From NCBI GenBank assembly GCA_002077065.1, contig NAJO01000002.1, forward strand, positions 992,001 to 1,056,000: 64,000 nucleotides of DNA. The letters run 5' to 3'. Below the pieces are notes generated by a model. It had not been told where the DNA came from. It made no database searches and saw only the letters and a list, made by a program, of their open reading frames with translations. Within the stretch, counting starts at the first letter, position 1. Each line of letters begins with the position of its first letter. This DNA comes from Cryoendolithus antarcticus (lineage: Eukaryota; Ascomycota; Dothideomycetes; Cladosporiales; Cladosporiaceae). The translations under genes and the position numbers were made by a program. Positions 45,701-55,377 of this stretch are shown here, piece by piece.

Positions 45701-48499
45701 ATGATGGCGCCTCACAAACGTAGCGGAGACGAGGCTGGTCTTGACGACGCATCATCGAACAGCGCAAAGCTGCAACGACTTAACGCGTACGGGAACGGCG
45801 ACGACGCGCCCACTTTCCCGTATCATGAGGACTCCCAGCCCTCGATTACAGGTGGGAGCAGCAAGAAACGCGCCAGCAATGCTGCAGCGAGTACGCGGAC
45901 TGGCCAGGCTTGCGACAGGTGTAAAGTGAGGAAAATACGCTGTGATGCACGACCTGGCGGGTGTTCGCCGTGTTTGCAGAACAACACCGAATGTACAACT
46001 ACCGATCGCATCTCTGGAGCTGCGCGAAGCCGAGGGCATACGGAGAAGCTGGAGAACGAGAACTCTGCGCTGAAGCAATGGGTCGCCACGCTGCAGCAGC
46101 AGATGCGGGAGAACAAGATCGAGCCGATAGATCAGCCTGGTGTGCTCAATGGGTATGCGCCTGCGCCTCCGCTCGCATCGTCTTACTATGGCTCTGTGCC
46201 GAACCCTCGATCAGATGGCCGAGAGACGTGGACTGGTCTCCAATCTTCTCATGCGGATGATCATGGACACCGCGTTCAGAATGGCACGTCGGACAAGGTA
46301 TCGATACAACCCAGTTTACTCGCAGACTTCCGCGCTGGCTGCATCGGCGACAACTACCTCGGGGTATCCTGTGGCAATAATTGGCTCAGTCCGATCGAAG
46401 GTACTTGCATCTCGCTGTTTGGTGCCAAGGTCGATCTGGCCGAGTACATGCCTAAGGAAGACGAATCGCCCAACTCAGGCGCCTCATACCAAAGCTTCAT
46501 TGACCATGCGTTCGGCGGAGTCAAGGTCGATGCGCCACCTTTGCCACCCTGGGAGACCGGCAGACAATACGCCGAATGGTTTTTCGGGTCATGTCAGCCT
46601 TTCATTCCTGTGCTGCACAAGCCTGATTTCCACCGCTTGCTGGAGAACATCTACCACAAATCATATCAGCCGACAATAGCTGAGCGCGTCATGGTACATG
46701 GTGTCATGGCGATCTTAGAGTATCAGTACACCGCTCGCAATGTCGATCCACCTCGAGCGCAGAACTACGCGCACTGGCACTACGCGATCTCGTTCATCCC
46801 GCAGCTAATCAAGGGACACACGCTGCAAGATATGCAGGCGTTGACACTCATTTGTACTCATCTGCGCAACTTCCCACGCCCAGCAGCGGCATGGATGTTC
46901 ACGAACACTGTGCTCGGTCTCGCCGTCGAGCTCGGTCTGCATCGCAGCGCAAGCGCATGGCAGACAAACACTTCCAAGCACGATCCACACGTCATTCAAA
47001 TGCGGCAACGCACGTTCTGGACGCTCATCGTGGTACATGTCAACATTTCCGGTAAGCTCGGCCGACCAATGCCCTTCCGTCTTGAAGATTTTGACATCGA
47101 GATACCCGAGATCTCGGATGACAACCTCCCTGAAGAGAGTGATCTAGACTCCTGGCGGAAGTGCACCTGGGCAGCTGGCAGGTATGGGATGGAATTGACG
47201 CGCGTGATGATGAAAGTGTACAGCTCGATCTATAACATTCGGTCGCCGACCCATGCGAGAAAGCAGTACGAAGCTAGCGTGAGAGAATTGTCGCAAGATC
47301 TCAAGGCCTGTGTTGCCTCTTTCCCACCTGAGTTGTCTGGCGGACCAAGGACGAGACATCAGGATCGAGTGTCTGCACTCTACCTCGAGTTCTCAGCGCA
47401 GAGCTGCCAGCTGCTGATCCACCACCCAGCACTCTGTCGCAGTCCGAGTCCACAAGCTATGAGTGACAATCTCGATGCATGTCTTGAAGCTAGCGCAAGG
47501 CTGCTGTCTGTGGCGAAGCAGCTTCGCATGCTGAAAAGTCTGGATCAGACTATGTACTCGAACATGGACAACATCGCCGCAATCTTCACGACACTCTTCG
47601 CCTACACCGAGCGCCGAGATACCTTGACTAACGCCGCCTTGATCAGCCTACGGCAAGATATGCAGGGCTGGATGAGCGTTCTTGGTGAGCTCGGCCAGCT
47701 CCTAGGTACTGGGCCAAAGCTGCAAAATGCGATTGGTAAGATTGTCGAAGAGAGTCTGAGTAAGATCCAACGTCATCTCGTGGCCAAAACGGCTATGGCT
47801 GCTGTTGCATCCGCGAACGAAGGCGCGAGTCGCCACGAGCTGTCACCATCGCAACAGCACCAACAGCTCGAGCGCTTCCGGCCGGCGCCCGTAGCACAAA
47901 CCTCCCGTGTTGCGCAGCCTTATGACGGCGGGTACGATCCATCGCCGAACGGCCACTCCGCCGCATCCCATGCCCACCAAAGCAACGGCTACGCTCCGCA
48001 GCCTCCGCCACTGCTACCACAGGAGTCATCAACACCTACGTACCACAACTACAATCAGTCCGCATCCCTTCCAGCATACCCCTCTCACTACCCTACTTCT
48101 GCGCCCTACACGCCTCAAGACGCCAAGCCTGTCCTCCAGCCGCATCTTGCAGCTCAAGCCGCTCTCGCTCAACAACAGCAGCAGCAGCAACAACCGCAAT
48201 ACTCACCTTACAACCCGACCTATCCCATCCACTCGCCGCACGCTAGTGGTAGTACAGTGCAGCTCTCCGGACAGATGGCCTGGCGAACCTTTGCAGAAAA
48301 TCTGGTCGGGAATATGGCGCCCGATAATGCGCAGCAGGGGCAAGGTCAGAGTGGTGAAGTAAACGGGTTTGTGGGTTTGAGTAATGGAGTTGCAGCTGGC
48401 ATTGGAGGGCAAGGGTATGCGTTCGGGGAGATGCAGATGCCTACTTCTGGGAGTAGTGGAGAGGGAGCGACCTGGCCGATGATACACTATGGCGCATAG
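45701..48499 (+). CDS. Zn2Cys6 transcription factor, 932 aa
   Basis: Large nuclear zinc-cluster regulator, intronless. Zinc cluster CDRCKVRKIRC with CSPCLQNNTEC at about residues 70-97 (six-residue central loop), followed by a TTDR..GAARSRGHTE linker and a coiled coil (LENENSALKQWVATLQQQMR). The fungal transcription-factor domain spans about residues 285-560 (YAEWFFGSCQPFIPVLHKPD, LAVELGLHRSASAW). The tail is Gln/Pro/Ser-rich with a polyglutamine run (AALAQQQQQQQQ), a likely activation region. Two consecutive ATGs start the frame at 45701 and 45704. The family with the GQACDRCKVRKIRCD linker pattern is widespread in filamentous fungi, but I cannot name an orthologue. The last six codons including the stop are duplicated in tandem just downstream. 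Confidence 0.87.
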   Translation: MMAPHKRSGDEAGLDDASSNSAKLQRLNAYGNGDDAPTFPYHEDSQPSITGGSSKKRASNAAASTRTGQACDRCKVRKIRCDARPGGCSPCLQNNTECTTTDRISGAARSRGHTEKLENENSALKQWVATLQQQMRENKIEPIDQPGVLNGYAPAPPLASSYYGSVPNPRSDGRETWTGLQSSHADDHGHRVQNGTSDKVSIQPSLLADFRAGCIGDNYLGVSCGNNWLSPIEGTCISLFGAKVDLAEYMPKEDESPNSGASYQSFIDHAFGGVKVDAPPLPPWETGRQYAEWFFGSCQPFIPVLHKPDFHRLLENIYHKSYQPTIAERVMVHGVMAILEYQYTARNVDPPRAQNYAHWHYAISFIPQLIKGHTLQDMQALTLICTHLRNFPRPAAAWMFTNTVLGLAVELGLHRSASAWQTNTSKHDPHVIQMRQRTFWTLIVVHVNISGKLGRPMPFRLEDFDIEIPEISDDNLPEESDLDSWRKCTWAAGRYGMELTRVMMKVYSSIYNIRSPTHARKQYEASVRELSQDLKACVASFPPELSGGPRTRHQDRVSALYLEFSAQSCQLLIHHPALCRSPSPQAMSDNLDACLEASARLLSVAKQLRMLKSLDQTMYSNMDNIAAIFTTLFAYTERRDTLTNAALISLRQDMQGWMSVLGELGQLLGTGPKLQNAIGKIVEESLSKIQRHLVAKTAMAAVASANEGASRHELSPSQQHQQLERFRPAPVAQTSRVAQPYDGGYDPSPNGHSAASHAHQSNGYAPQPPPLLPQESSTPTYHNYNQSASLPAYPSHYPTSAPYTPQDAKPVLQPHLAAQAALAQQQQQQQQPQYSPYNPTYPIHSPHASGSTVQLSGQMAWRTFAENLVGNMAPDNAQQGQGQSGEVNGFVGLSNGVAAGIGGQGYAFGEMQMPTSGSSGEGATWPMIHYGA

Positions 48500-48517
48500 A
48501 TACACTATGGCGCATAG
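48482..48517 (+). repeat. 18-bp in-frame duplication spanning the stop codon
   Basis: Bases 48482-48499 (codons for IHYGA plus TAG) are repeated exactly at 48500-48517, followed by TAA. Translation ends at the first TAG; readthrough would add the same five residues and meet a second TAG. Confidence 0.9.
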
Positions 48518-48895
48518 TAATTGACGTGTGCCAATCATGGGAAGCAGTCGGAAGAAGGTGGGCGGGTAGAGGGATGAGTCTTGGGGTTCAGCGATGGCGT
48601 CGGGGTGTAAGTATCCATTGATGTGGGGCATGGTAGCTTTAGAGCTGTGAAGGGAAATGAACTGTATCATATCAGTCGCCAGTACACTTGCACTGGCAGA
48701 CATTCATCTCGGTACCACCGTATCGCGTGTGTCCAGAGGGATTCAGTGTGGATGCCGATATCGTGCCTCAGGCATCATATCAGGCGTTATCCCAGGTTCC
48801 GGCTCTTCCCGCGCAAGCTCCCCAATGCACAACCTCTGGGTTTGACAGTAAGAGGGTTACAGTTGAGCACATACACCACCACACCCACCACCGAT
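48518..48895. other. Intergenic, leader of cox4
   Basis: About 380 bp. The last 30 bp before 48896 are a run of cacc repeats typical of fungal leaders. No gene seen. Confidence 0.5.
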
Positions 48896-49761
48896 ATGTT
48901 CGCCCGTCGCGCTGTCACCGCCGTCGCGCGGAGCAGCATTGCTGTTCGCCCTGTCGCGCCTGTGAGGAGCTTTGTGAGCAGTGTGAGGAGATGTGAGTAT
49001 CTTCCCTGAGGTGATGGGCCTATTGATGAGGGTACTGGCGGCGCGAAAAGACGCGAGGGATTGAAAATGGAGCATGTGATTTTTGTCTGGCTATGGTGGA
49101 GGTGGAACGGGTGGCAGAGGACGGCTATGGGGGCACGCCCAGGCTCGGACGGGGGGACGAAGCTGACAGCAATCTACGCAGTCGACGCCAAACACAGCGC
49201 TCCAGCATCTGGCGAGCCCAGCAAGCAGATGAAGAAATTTGAGGGTTTGTGCTACCCTCTGTACAATGGGCATGCCTACCAGATCTAACACAGTCCTCAG
49301 AAATCGAATCCGAACACGACCTGCTCCCCCCAGGCGCCCCTCCCGGCGTCATTCCCACCGACCTCGAACAAGCCACCGGTCTTGAGCGTCTCGAGATTCT
49401 CGGCAAAATGCAAGGCGTCGACATCTTCGACATGCGCCCCTTGGACGCCTCGCGCAAAGGCACGCTCGAAGATCCCATCACGGTCAAATCCTACGGCAAC
49501 GAGCAGTACCTCGGCTGCACTGGCTACCCCGTGGATACTCACGTGGTGATCTGGTTGACGACGAGCAGGGATAGGCCAGTAGAGCGGTGCCCGGAGTGTG
49601 GGAGTGTGTATAAGATGGAGTATGTGGGGCCTACCGAGGATGCGCATGGACATGGAGATCACGGGCATGGGCATGATATTCATGAGAGCACGGATGGGGC
49701 GCATAACTATGAGGGTGAGCCGAAGACGATGGCGGATTTTGTGAAGGCGCAGTATTGGTAG
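48896..49761 (+). CDS. COX4: Cytochrome c oxidase subunit Cox4 (subunit Vb type)
   Basis: Nuclear-encoded, matrix-facing zinc subunit of respiratory complex IV. Three exons: 48896-48992, 49182-49244 and 49301-49761; introns are 189 and 56 nt, the first unusually long for this window. The product is 206 aa. The N-terminus MFARRAVTAVARSSIAVRPV is a clear mitochondrial presequence rich in Arg and Ala. The mature core shows LLPPGAPPGVIPTDLEQATG, LEILGKMQGVDIFDMRPLDA, GTLEDPITVKSYGNEQYLGC and the zinc site ERCPECGSVYKMEYVG. A His/Gly/Asp-rich segment (AHGHGDHGHGHDIHES) lies before the C-terminal HNYEGEPKTMADFVKAQYW. The extra histidines are longer than I expect for the family and may bind metal. 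Confidence 0.93.
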
Positions 49762-50059
49762 ACGCTTGAAGAAGGAGAGCAGTTAAGTAGGAAGTGGACG
49801 GAGGAAGCCAAGCGCATGGACTGTGATCGCGAGATCGCAGAATGGCCGTATGCAGTGTACAGAATTGAGCCCATTAGCTTACCTTTTCTCGCGTTCGTGT
49901 CATTTCAATGCCCGACCACCCTTATCTGACCATGACCAAATCATGCCCGAGGTTGACATTGCCTCCTCTTGACCTACAACGTATTTGACTAGATCTATAT
50001 TTGCTAAATCCCTTCCCTAATCACGTCCCCTTCTCCCGTAATCCTCTACTACCTCCCCA

Positions 50060-51547
50060 ATGCGCCTCGCCCCCCTCTTCTGGCAACTCTTCCGCTTCCT
50101 CCTCCCCCCAACCCTGATTGGCCTAACCTGGATCTACACTTACCCTTTCCTCTACGGCTGCTCCTTTCCCCCGGCAGTTCCCTCCGAGCTAGCCTGCCAT
50201 CTCCCCGGCTCCGAGCAACCAGGTCGTGCAGCAGAGACAGCGCCGCTCAGATTGCTATGTCTGGCCGATCCGCAGCTTGAGGGAGGGAGTAGTGTGCCTG
50301 ACTACGAGTTGAAAAGAACATGGCGGGAGCAGGGAGTGACTGGGGTGATAGGGAGGGCAGGGAAGAGGTGGAGGAAGCAGTTGGATCTTTGGGGGAATGA
50401 TCGGTTTTTGGCGCACATTTATTGGATGATAAGCTGGTGGACTGGGCCGACGCATACGGTTGTGTTGGGGGATTTGCTGGGTAGTCAATGGATCGAAGAT
50501 GAGGAATTCGAGAAGCGGAGGCGTAGATTCTGGGCGACTGTGTTCAAAAGTGGGGAGATGGTTGGCAGGGAGATATCTGGGAAGGGCGGTGTGGAGGAGG
50601 GCTTTGAGAGTTGGGAGCGGAGGGTCGTTGCTGTGGCGGGAAATCACGATGTTGGGTACGCGGGAGATTTGAATCAGGAGAGGTTGACAAGATGGGAGGA
50701 CGGTTTTGGGGAGGTGAATTGGGAGGTGAGGTTTAGGTTGCTTGAGAAGGGTGGGAGCAATGAGACGACTTCGACCACCCTAAGATCGCCATTGGAGGCT
50801 TCATCGACTCCAGAGCTACGGTTGGTGGTGCTCAACTCGATGAACCTGGACTCGCCGGCACTGCACCCACACCTCCAGAAAGACACCTGGGAGTTCCTCT
50901 CCTCCACTCTACCCGTTTCCTCACTGACGAAGCCGCCACCCAACACTGGCACCATCATCCTGACCCACATCCCCCTCCACAAAACCTCCTCCCATTGCGC
51001 CGACGAACCCTTCACATCCCACTTCTCGGCCGCAGAAGGCGGCGGCATCCGCGAACAGAACCTCCTCTCATCTTCCACTAGCGAAGCGATCCTCAATGGC
51101 CTCTCCGCAGCGGGACGCTCAGCCCTGGTCCTCGATGGCCACGACCACGAAGGCTGCGACACCTTTCACTACTCACATCCGGAGACCTCGGACTGGACGA
51201 CCGAGCCGTTCTTGCGGCCCCGTCTCTCGCTTCGCCCCAACAACACGCACCTGCAGCACAGTCCTATCGATTGGGACCGCAGCAATGGCATTCGAGAGAT
51301 TACTGTGCGGAGTATGATGGGTGAGTTCCTTGGAAATGCAGGACTGCTAAGTGCATGGTGGGATGCTGGTGAGGAGAAGTGGAAATTTGAGTACGAGAGC
51401 TGTGCGTTTGGCGTGCAGCATATCTGGTGGGCAGGGCACGTGCTGGCGCTGATTGAAGGGGCCTTAGGGGTGGCTGCGCTGATCAGGGGGGAGCTGGAGG
51501 TTAGGAGAGCGCGGAGGGAAGTGGGCAGGGAGAAGAAAGGACAATGA
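50060..51547 (+). CDS. Ted1/Cdc1-like metallophosphoesterase (GPI-glycan remodelling type)
   Basis: Calcineurin-like phosphoesterase resembling yeast Ted1/Cdc1 and mammalian PGAP5, which trim ethanolamine phosphate from GPI anchors in the ER and Golgi. Intronless, 495 aa. A transmembrane segment near residues 10-32 (FLLPPTLIGLTWIYTYPFLY) and a second near the C-terminus (WAGHVLALIEGALGVAALI) place the catalytic domain in the lumen. Metal-binding motifs are LADPQLEG, VVLGDLLGS, VAGNHDVGYAG, LTHIPLHK and LDGHDHEGC, in the right order. The C-terminal tail is basic and ends EKKGQ, compatible with a cytosolic retrieval tail though not a strict KKXX. A link with the GPI-protein gene at 6687 is only thematic. 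Confidence 0.85.
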   Translation: MRLAPLFWQLFRFLLPPTLIGLTWIYTYPFLYGCSFPPAVPSELACHLPGSEQPGRAAETAPLRLLCLADPQLEGGSSVPDYELKRTWREQGVTGVIGRAGKRWRKQLDLWGNDRFLAHIYWMISWWTGPTHTVVLGDLLGSQWIEDEEFEKRRRRFWATVFKSGEMVGREISGKGGVEEGFESWERRVVAVAGNHDVGYAGDLNQERLTRWEDGFGEVNWEVRFRLLEKGGSNETTSTTLRSPLEASSTPELRLVVLNSMNLDSPALHPHLQKDTWEFLSSTLPVSSLTKPPPNTGTIILTHIPLHKTSSHCADEPFTSHFSAAEGGGIREQNLLSSSTSEAILNGLSAAGRSALVLDGHDHEGCDTFHYSHPETSDWTTEPFLRPRLSLRPNNTHLQHSPIDWDRSNGIREITVRSMMGEFLGNAGLLSAWWDAGEEKWKFEYESCAFGVQHIWWAGHVLALIEGALGVAALIRGELEVRRARREVGREKKGQ

Positions 51548-51807
51548 GTTTGATGTATGCTCGAGCTCGATCGAAAGGATTTTCCCACGTTCGAATTTGC
51601 TACGACCATCGCGTTTTATATCCGCGACTCTGAAAGGATGAGATGCACTCTGGCTCGCTCGGGCCCCTTCTCACGATGCTTCTGTATAAGACGCAGGCTC
51701 AAAGTTTTCGTGATCGACCATCCGGAGTCCGGCTGTCACCTTCCAGGCTCAGTACGAGTGCATGTGAGCGCGTCATGTCCTTCACCACGACATCCTAGTT
51801 GTCTCGC

Positions 51808-51905
51808 AGCGGACCTGCGAACAAGGTGTCGCATTGCGTCTGCTCGCCAACAAGCGCAAAGCTGGTCCACACCGTCTCGCTACACACGAGCGAGAACTCC
51901 CTCTG
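51808..51905 (-). repeat. Dispersed coding repeat, copy A
   Basis: Minus-strand copy of the 95-bp repeat. Its translation REFSLVCSETVWTSFALVGE then QTQCDTLFAGPLRDN aligns with copy C at F-S-L, E-T, A-L-V and D-x-L-F-A. Confidence 0.5.
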
Positions 51906-52106
51906 AAGTTGTGGATACCTGCGTGCATCACTCGTCCGCATTCTCCCGCGGTCAGAGCAAGAATACCAGATCTTGGAGATGCAGGTCAACACCGAGGCGG
52001 ACACTGGCTTGGAGCACGACTGTCTTGGGCCACAGGACCGTCATGTACGCATGACTGGTGTAACTAGGATCAGAGGCAGGCTGACGACACTGCATAGAGA
52101 CCTGCC

Positions 52107-52216
52107 TCGCAAGCTACAGTCTCCTTGATCATCTTGGATGTTTGCTTCTCCCCGCACTTGAACGGGTAGCGCTGGTTCTCCTTCACCAGGCAGAGCTCCA
52201 TGGGAATGATCGTATT
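52107..52216 (-). pseudogene. Argonaute PAZ-like coding relic
   Basis: A 36-codon minus-strand segment reads NTIIPMELCLVKENQRYPFK and then CGEKQTSKMIKETVACE. The order (I/L)PMELC, then Q-R-Y, then K-Q-T-S-x-M-I-K fits the conserved half of the Argonaute PAZ domain that holds the 3' end of the guide RNA. Codons are strongly GC3-biased, as in real genes here. A stop lies 11 codons upstream, and another frame just upstream (LLVDFDHAAQQ) could be the preceding strand before a frameshift. No PIWI catalytic motif was found nearby. I call it a fragment of a dead Argonaute-like gene with moderate confidence. Confidence 0.4.
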
Positions 52217-52271
52217 CTTGCTGGGCCGCGTGATCGAAGTCGACTAGAAGCAATGTTTCTCCACCATCTCG

Positions 52272-52366
52272 CTGTTTGCGAGCAAACGAAGGGTCGCTTT
52301 ACGTCTGAAGTCGAACAAGCGCAATCCGTAAGTCTTCGTCTCGTGATGTGTGAGCGAAAATGCGTC
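52272..52366 (-). repeat. Dispersed coding repeat, copy B
   Basis: Minus-strand copy reading DAFSLTHHETK, then, after a one-base deletion relative to copy C, RIALVRLQT, a stop, and SDPSFARKQ. It lies immediately upstream of the PAZ-like relic on the same strand. Confidence 0.55.
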
Positions 52367-52707
52367 TTACAGTGGCAATGGTATTTTATGCAGACTCATA
52401 ATCGGGATCCGCACGTCTCCACAGCCCGCAGCATCAGCTGCGAAGTTGTCGATGTTGATGACAGTAGCAGCACCATCACAAGCAGACTCCGCACCAAGTC
52501 TGCCCGTCTCCGCAGCCGACGTTCACGTGCTGTCAATGGCCTTGGCTATGCTGAATCTCGCCTTACTGTCCGCCGCAGCCTTCGAGTCGTCGTCGTCAAA
52601 GGCAATAGCAGTGCTCTCCTTAGGCTTGAGGTGATCGAGGCACACTGGAACGTCGGAGCCTGACTTAGCGAGATCGTGTTGAGGAATTCAGTACACGTTA
52701 TATGTCT

Positions 52708-52805
52708 TGCTGTTCATGAGCAAATAAGCGGTCGTTCGTCGTCTGCAGTCGAACAAGCAGGAGTGCGAAGATCTTCGTCTCGTAACGTGCGAGCGAGAAC
52801 GCGAC
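52708..52805 (-). repeat. Dispersed coding repeat, copy C (least damaged)
   Basis: Minus-strand copy with an uninterrupted frame: SCVAFSLARYETKIFALLLV then RLQTTNDRLFAHEQQDI, followed by a stop. Within the 34 bp at 52772-52805 it differs from copy B (52333-52366) at six positions, five of them transitions. Confidence 0.6.
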
Positions 52806-53488
52806 ACAGCTCTGATTTCTTCGCTTTCGCCTTCCGATGTGTTGAGATCGATCTTCGCAGCCTGCTCCGAGTCTGTAGTCAGTTCCCATCGAAGATGAAA
52901 CACTGACCGATCGCCTCTTCCAGCAACGTATCGAATTCAATTCGGACGGCTTCCCTAGGATTACAAGCATGTGGAGATGCGAGCACGGGATATTGACACT
53001 ACGTGCGCTCGCCTCCCAGCTACTATTCCTGCCTGCAGAGCGCTGCAAGACGCGACGGCTCTGCCACTTGCCTACTTGTAGTGGCAGACTGCATGTTGGG
53101 CAGCGGGTTGCCGGCACCCTGAGCGCCAGCTAGTTGCTCGCCGTCAGAGGACTTTGTGGCTAATCTGGCTGTACCGCTTGGTGAATTACTTGCGAACTGT
53201 AACCTAGCCCCGACAGTTCTATTGATACATGTACTATTCGAAGTCGCTGTCTCTGCCAAGTATATTGTTGGCCTGAGGCAGTCATCGCGCTGGCTCAACA
53301 CGGCAGGTATTTGCGGACGCTCCACCTAGTGGCTATCAGCCGCGAAACATGGGGAAGGCTCGATCAAGAGCCGAGATTATGCGGTACCTGCGGATAAGGG
53401 CGATAGCGAAGTACATACATCATGCGCAGTGCGTTCGTCTAGTACTGTAGTCTTCCAGCGTCGCACTTTTACACCGTGACCAGGTAGT

Positions 53489-55377
53489 ATGCTGCCGCCA
53501 TTCGACTACTTTGAGCATCGGGCTGCTTGGTGAGTACATGGTGCTATGCTTCCCCGTTAGTCTACTCGATCTGCACTCGCACAGGGCGTTTGGTTTGCCG
53601 TTTCTGCCATGGCGATCGAAAGTGTGGTTTGGAATGACTGAACGGAGACTGACACTCGCACAGCCAACGCAAGCAGACCGAGCGCTCCAGTCGTCTCGCC
53701 AATCTCCCATCCGCATACCACGCCCCAGTCTCATCATCAGATCGGGCAATCTACACTAAGCCCATCAACGAACTCGTCGAAGATGTTCGATCCAAACGCA
53801 CTCCAGCCGTGGACGTCCTCCGTGCCTATGGCAAAGCTGCAGTCAGAGCCCACGGCAAGACCAACTGCGTTACCGAAGTCATGATCCAGGAAGCTGAAGG
53901 CTGGCTCGCCGATGGCTCCATTAACCTCTCCGGTCCTCTGGCCGGCATTCCTGTCAGTCTCAAGGACAGTATCGCTGTAGGTGGCTTCGATGTGAGTGTT
54001 GGCTATAGCTCAAATACGGGCAAACCTTACCCCAAGGACGGCAGTCTTGTGCGGATGCTGAAGGATGGTGGTGCTGTACCGTTCGTCAAGACTGCGCTAC
54101 CAATCACCCTTTTGAGCTTTGAATCTTTCAACGACGTCTGGGGTCGAGCTCTGAACCCGCACAATCCCGACTACTCCCCTGGTGGTAGCACAGGTGGCGA
54201 AGGCGCCTTGCTAGCGTTCGGCGGCAGCAGGATAGGCATCGGCTCTGATGTCGCCGGCTCCGTCCGTGCTCCAGCACACTTCTCAGGCTGCTACAGTCTG
54301 CGATGTTCCACCGGTCGCTGGCCAAAGATCGGCGTCAACACCTCCATGCCCGGCCAAGAGGGCATAGCATCTGTCTTCTCACCGATGACGCGCACGCTCT
54401 CAGACCTGCAGTACTTCACCCGCTCCCTCATCCAGCAGGAGCCATGGAAGTACGACCACTCAGTCCACCCAATGCCATGGCGCGAAGAAACCTACGCCCA
54501 ATCATCCTCCTCCAAGACGCCCCTCCGCATCGGTGTCATGCGTACAGACGACGTCGTAAACCCTTCCCCCGCCTGCGCCCGCGCTCTGGACCTTGCAATC
54601 TCCGCCCTCAAATCGCAAGGCCACGAGATCATCCCCGTCACCCCACCCTCACCCTACCGCGCTCTAGTGATCGCTTCGAACCTCCTGAACGCTGACGGCA
54701 CGAAAACTTTCCGCTCTTACTTCCGCACCGGCGAGTCAGATGACCCCGGCGCTGCAGCCTTCGGGGCCTACATGCGCTTACCGAGAGTCTTCAAGTGGGT
54801 GCACTGGGCTTGGACGAAGTACGTTCGGCGAGATGAGGTTTGGGCTGGGCTGTTGGAGCACTGGCACGCCAAGTCATCGGCCGAGCAGTGGAAGTGGGTT
54901 GCTAAGCGCGAGCTGTACAAGTCTGAGTGGCATGATTGGTGGAATAGCTTCACGTCACCCGGCCATCCTGATGTGCTCGACGGCTCAGGGCTGGATGTGA
55001 TCCTCACGCCACCGAACGCTCTGCCCGCCACTCCGCACGGTGCAATGAGCACTGCGGCTGCAGGTTGTGGATACACTTTCCTCTTCAACCTACTCGACTA
55101 CTCTTGCGGCGTGATGCCGGTGACGAAAGTCGATCCAGCGAAGGATATGGTCACGCCTGCTATCATGAAGCAGGAGATGGGAAAGAATGCCGTCAGTCGT
55201 GGACTGTGGCGTTACTACGACGCTGTGAAGATGGCTGGGCTACCTGTAGGTGTGCAGGTCGTGGGAAGGAGGCTAGAGGAGGAGAAGGTGCTCGGGGTCA
55301 TGGCTATTTTGGAGAAGGGACTCGAGGAGCAAGGAAACAAATATGAGCTACTCAATGGGTGGGACCAGGATGCTTGA
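53489..55377 (+). CDS. Amidase (amidase-signature family)
   Basis: Cytosolic amidohydrolase of the amidase-signature family, hydrolysing carboxamides to acid and ammonia. Two exons: a short 53489-53529 and 53664-55377, with a 134-nt intron. The first exon supplies MLPPFDYFEHRAAC, and the joined N-terminus continues QRKQTERSSRLANLPSAYHA, which is the usual start of fungal general amidases and confirms the splice. The product is 584 aa. The Ser-cisSer-Lys triad is placed by GIPVSLKDSIAV (Lys near residue 110), NPDYSPGGSTGGEGALLAFG (Ser near 187) and GIGSDVAGSVRAPAHFSGCY (Ser near 211). The C-terminal AGLPVGVQVVGRRLEEEKVL is typical. The substrate is unknown. The frame without the first exon has only a GTG start. 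Confidence 0.9.

Larger units (their letters stand above)
51548..53488. other. Gene-poor island with repeat copies A-C and a PAZ-like relic
   Basis: 1.94 kb with no intact gene on either strand but many short minus-strand stretches that look coding. They include the repeat copies at 51808, 52272 and 52708, a PAZ-like segment at 52107-52216, and fragments such as STAIAFDDDDSKAAADSKAR (about 52550-52610) and AATVINIDNFAADAAG (about 52435-52485). Stops and frame changes separate them. It reads as a decayed gene or several nested gene remnants. Confidence 0.5.
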
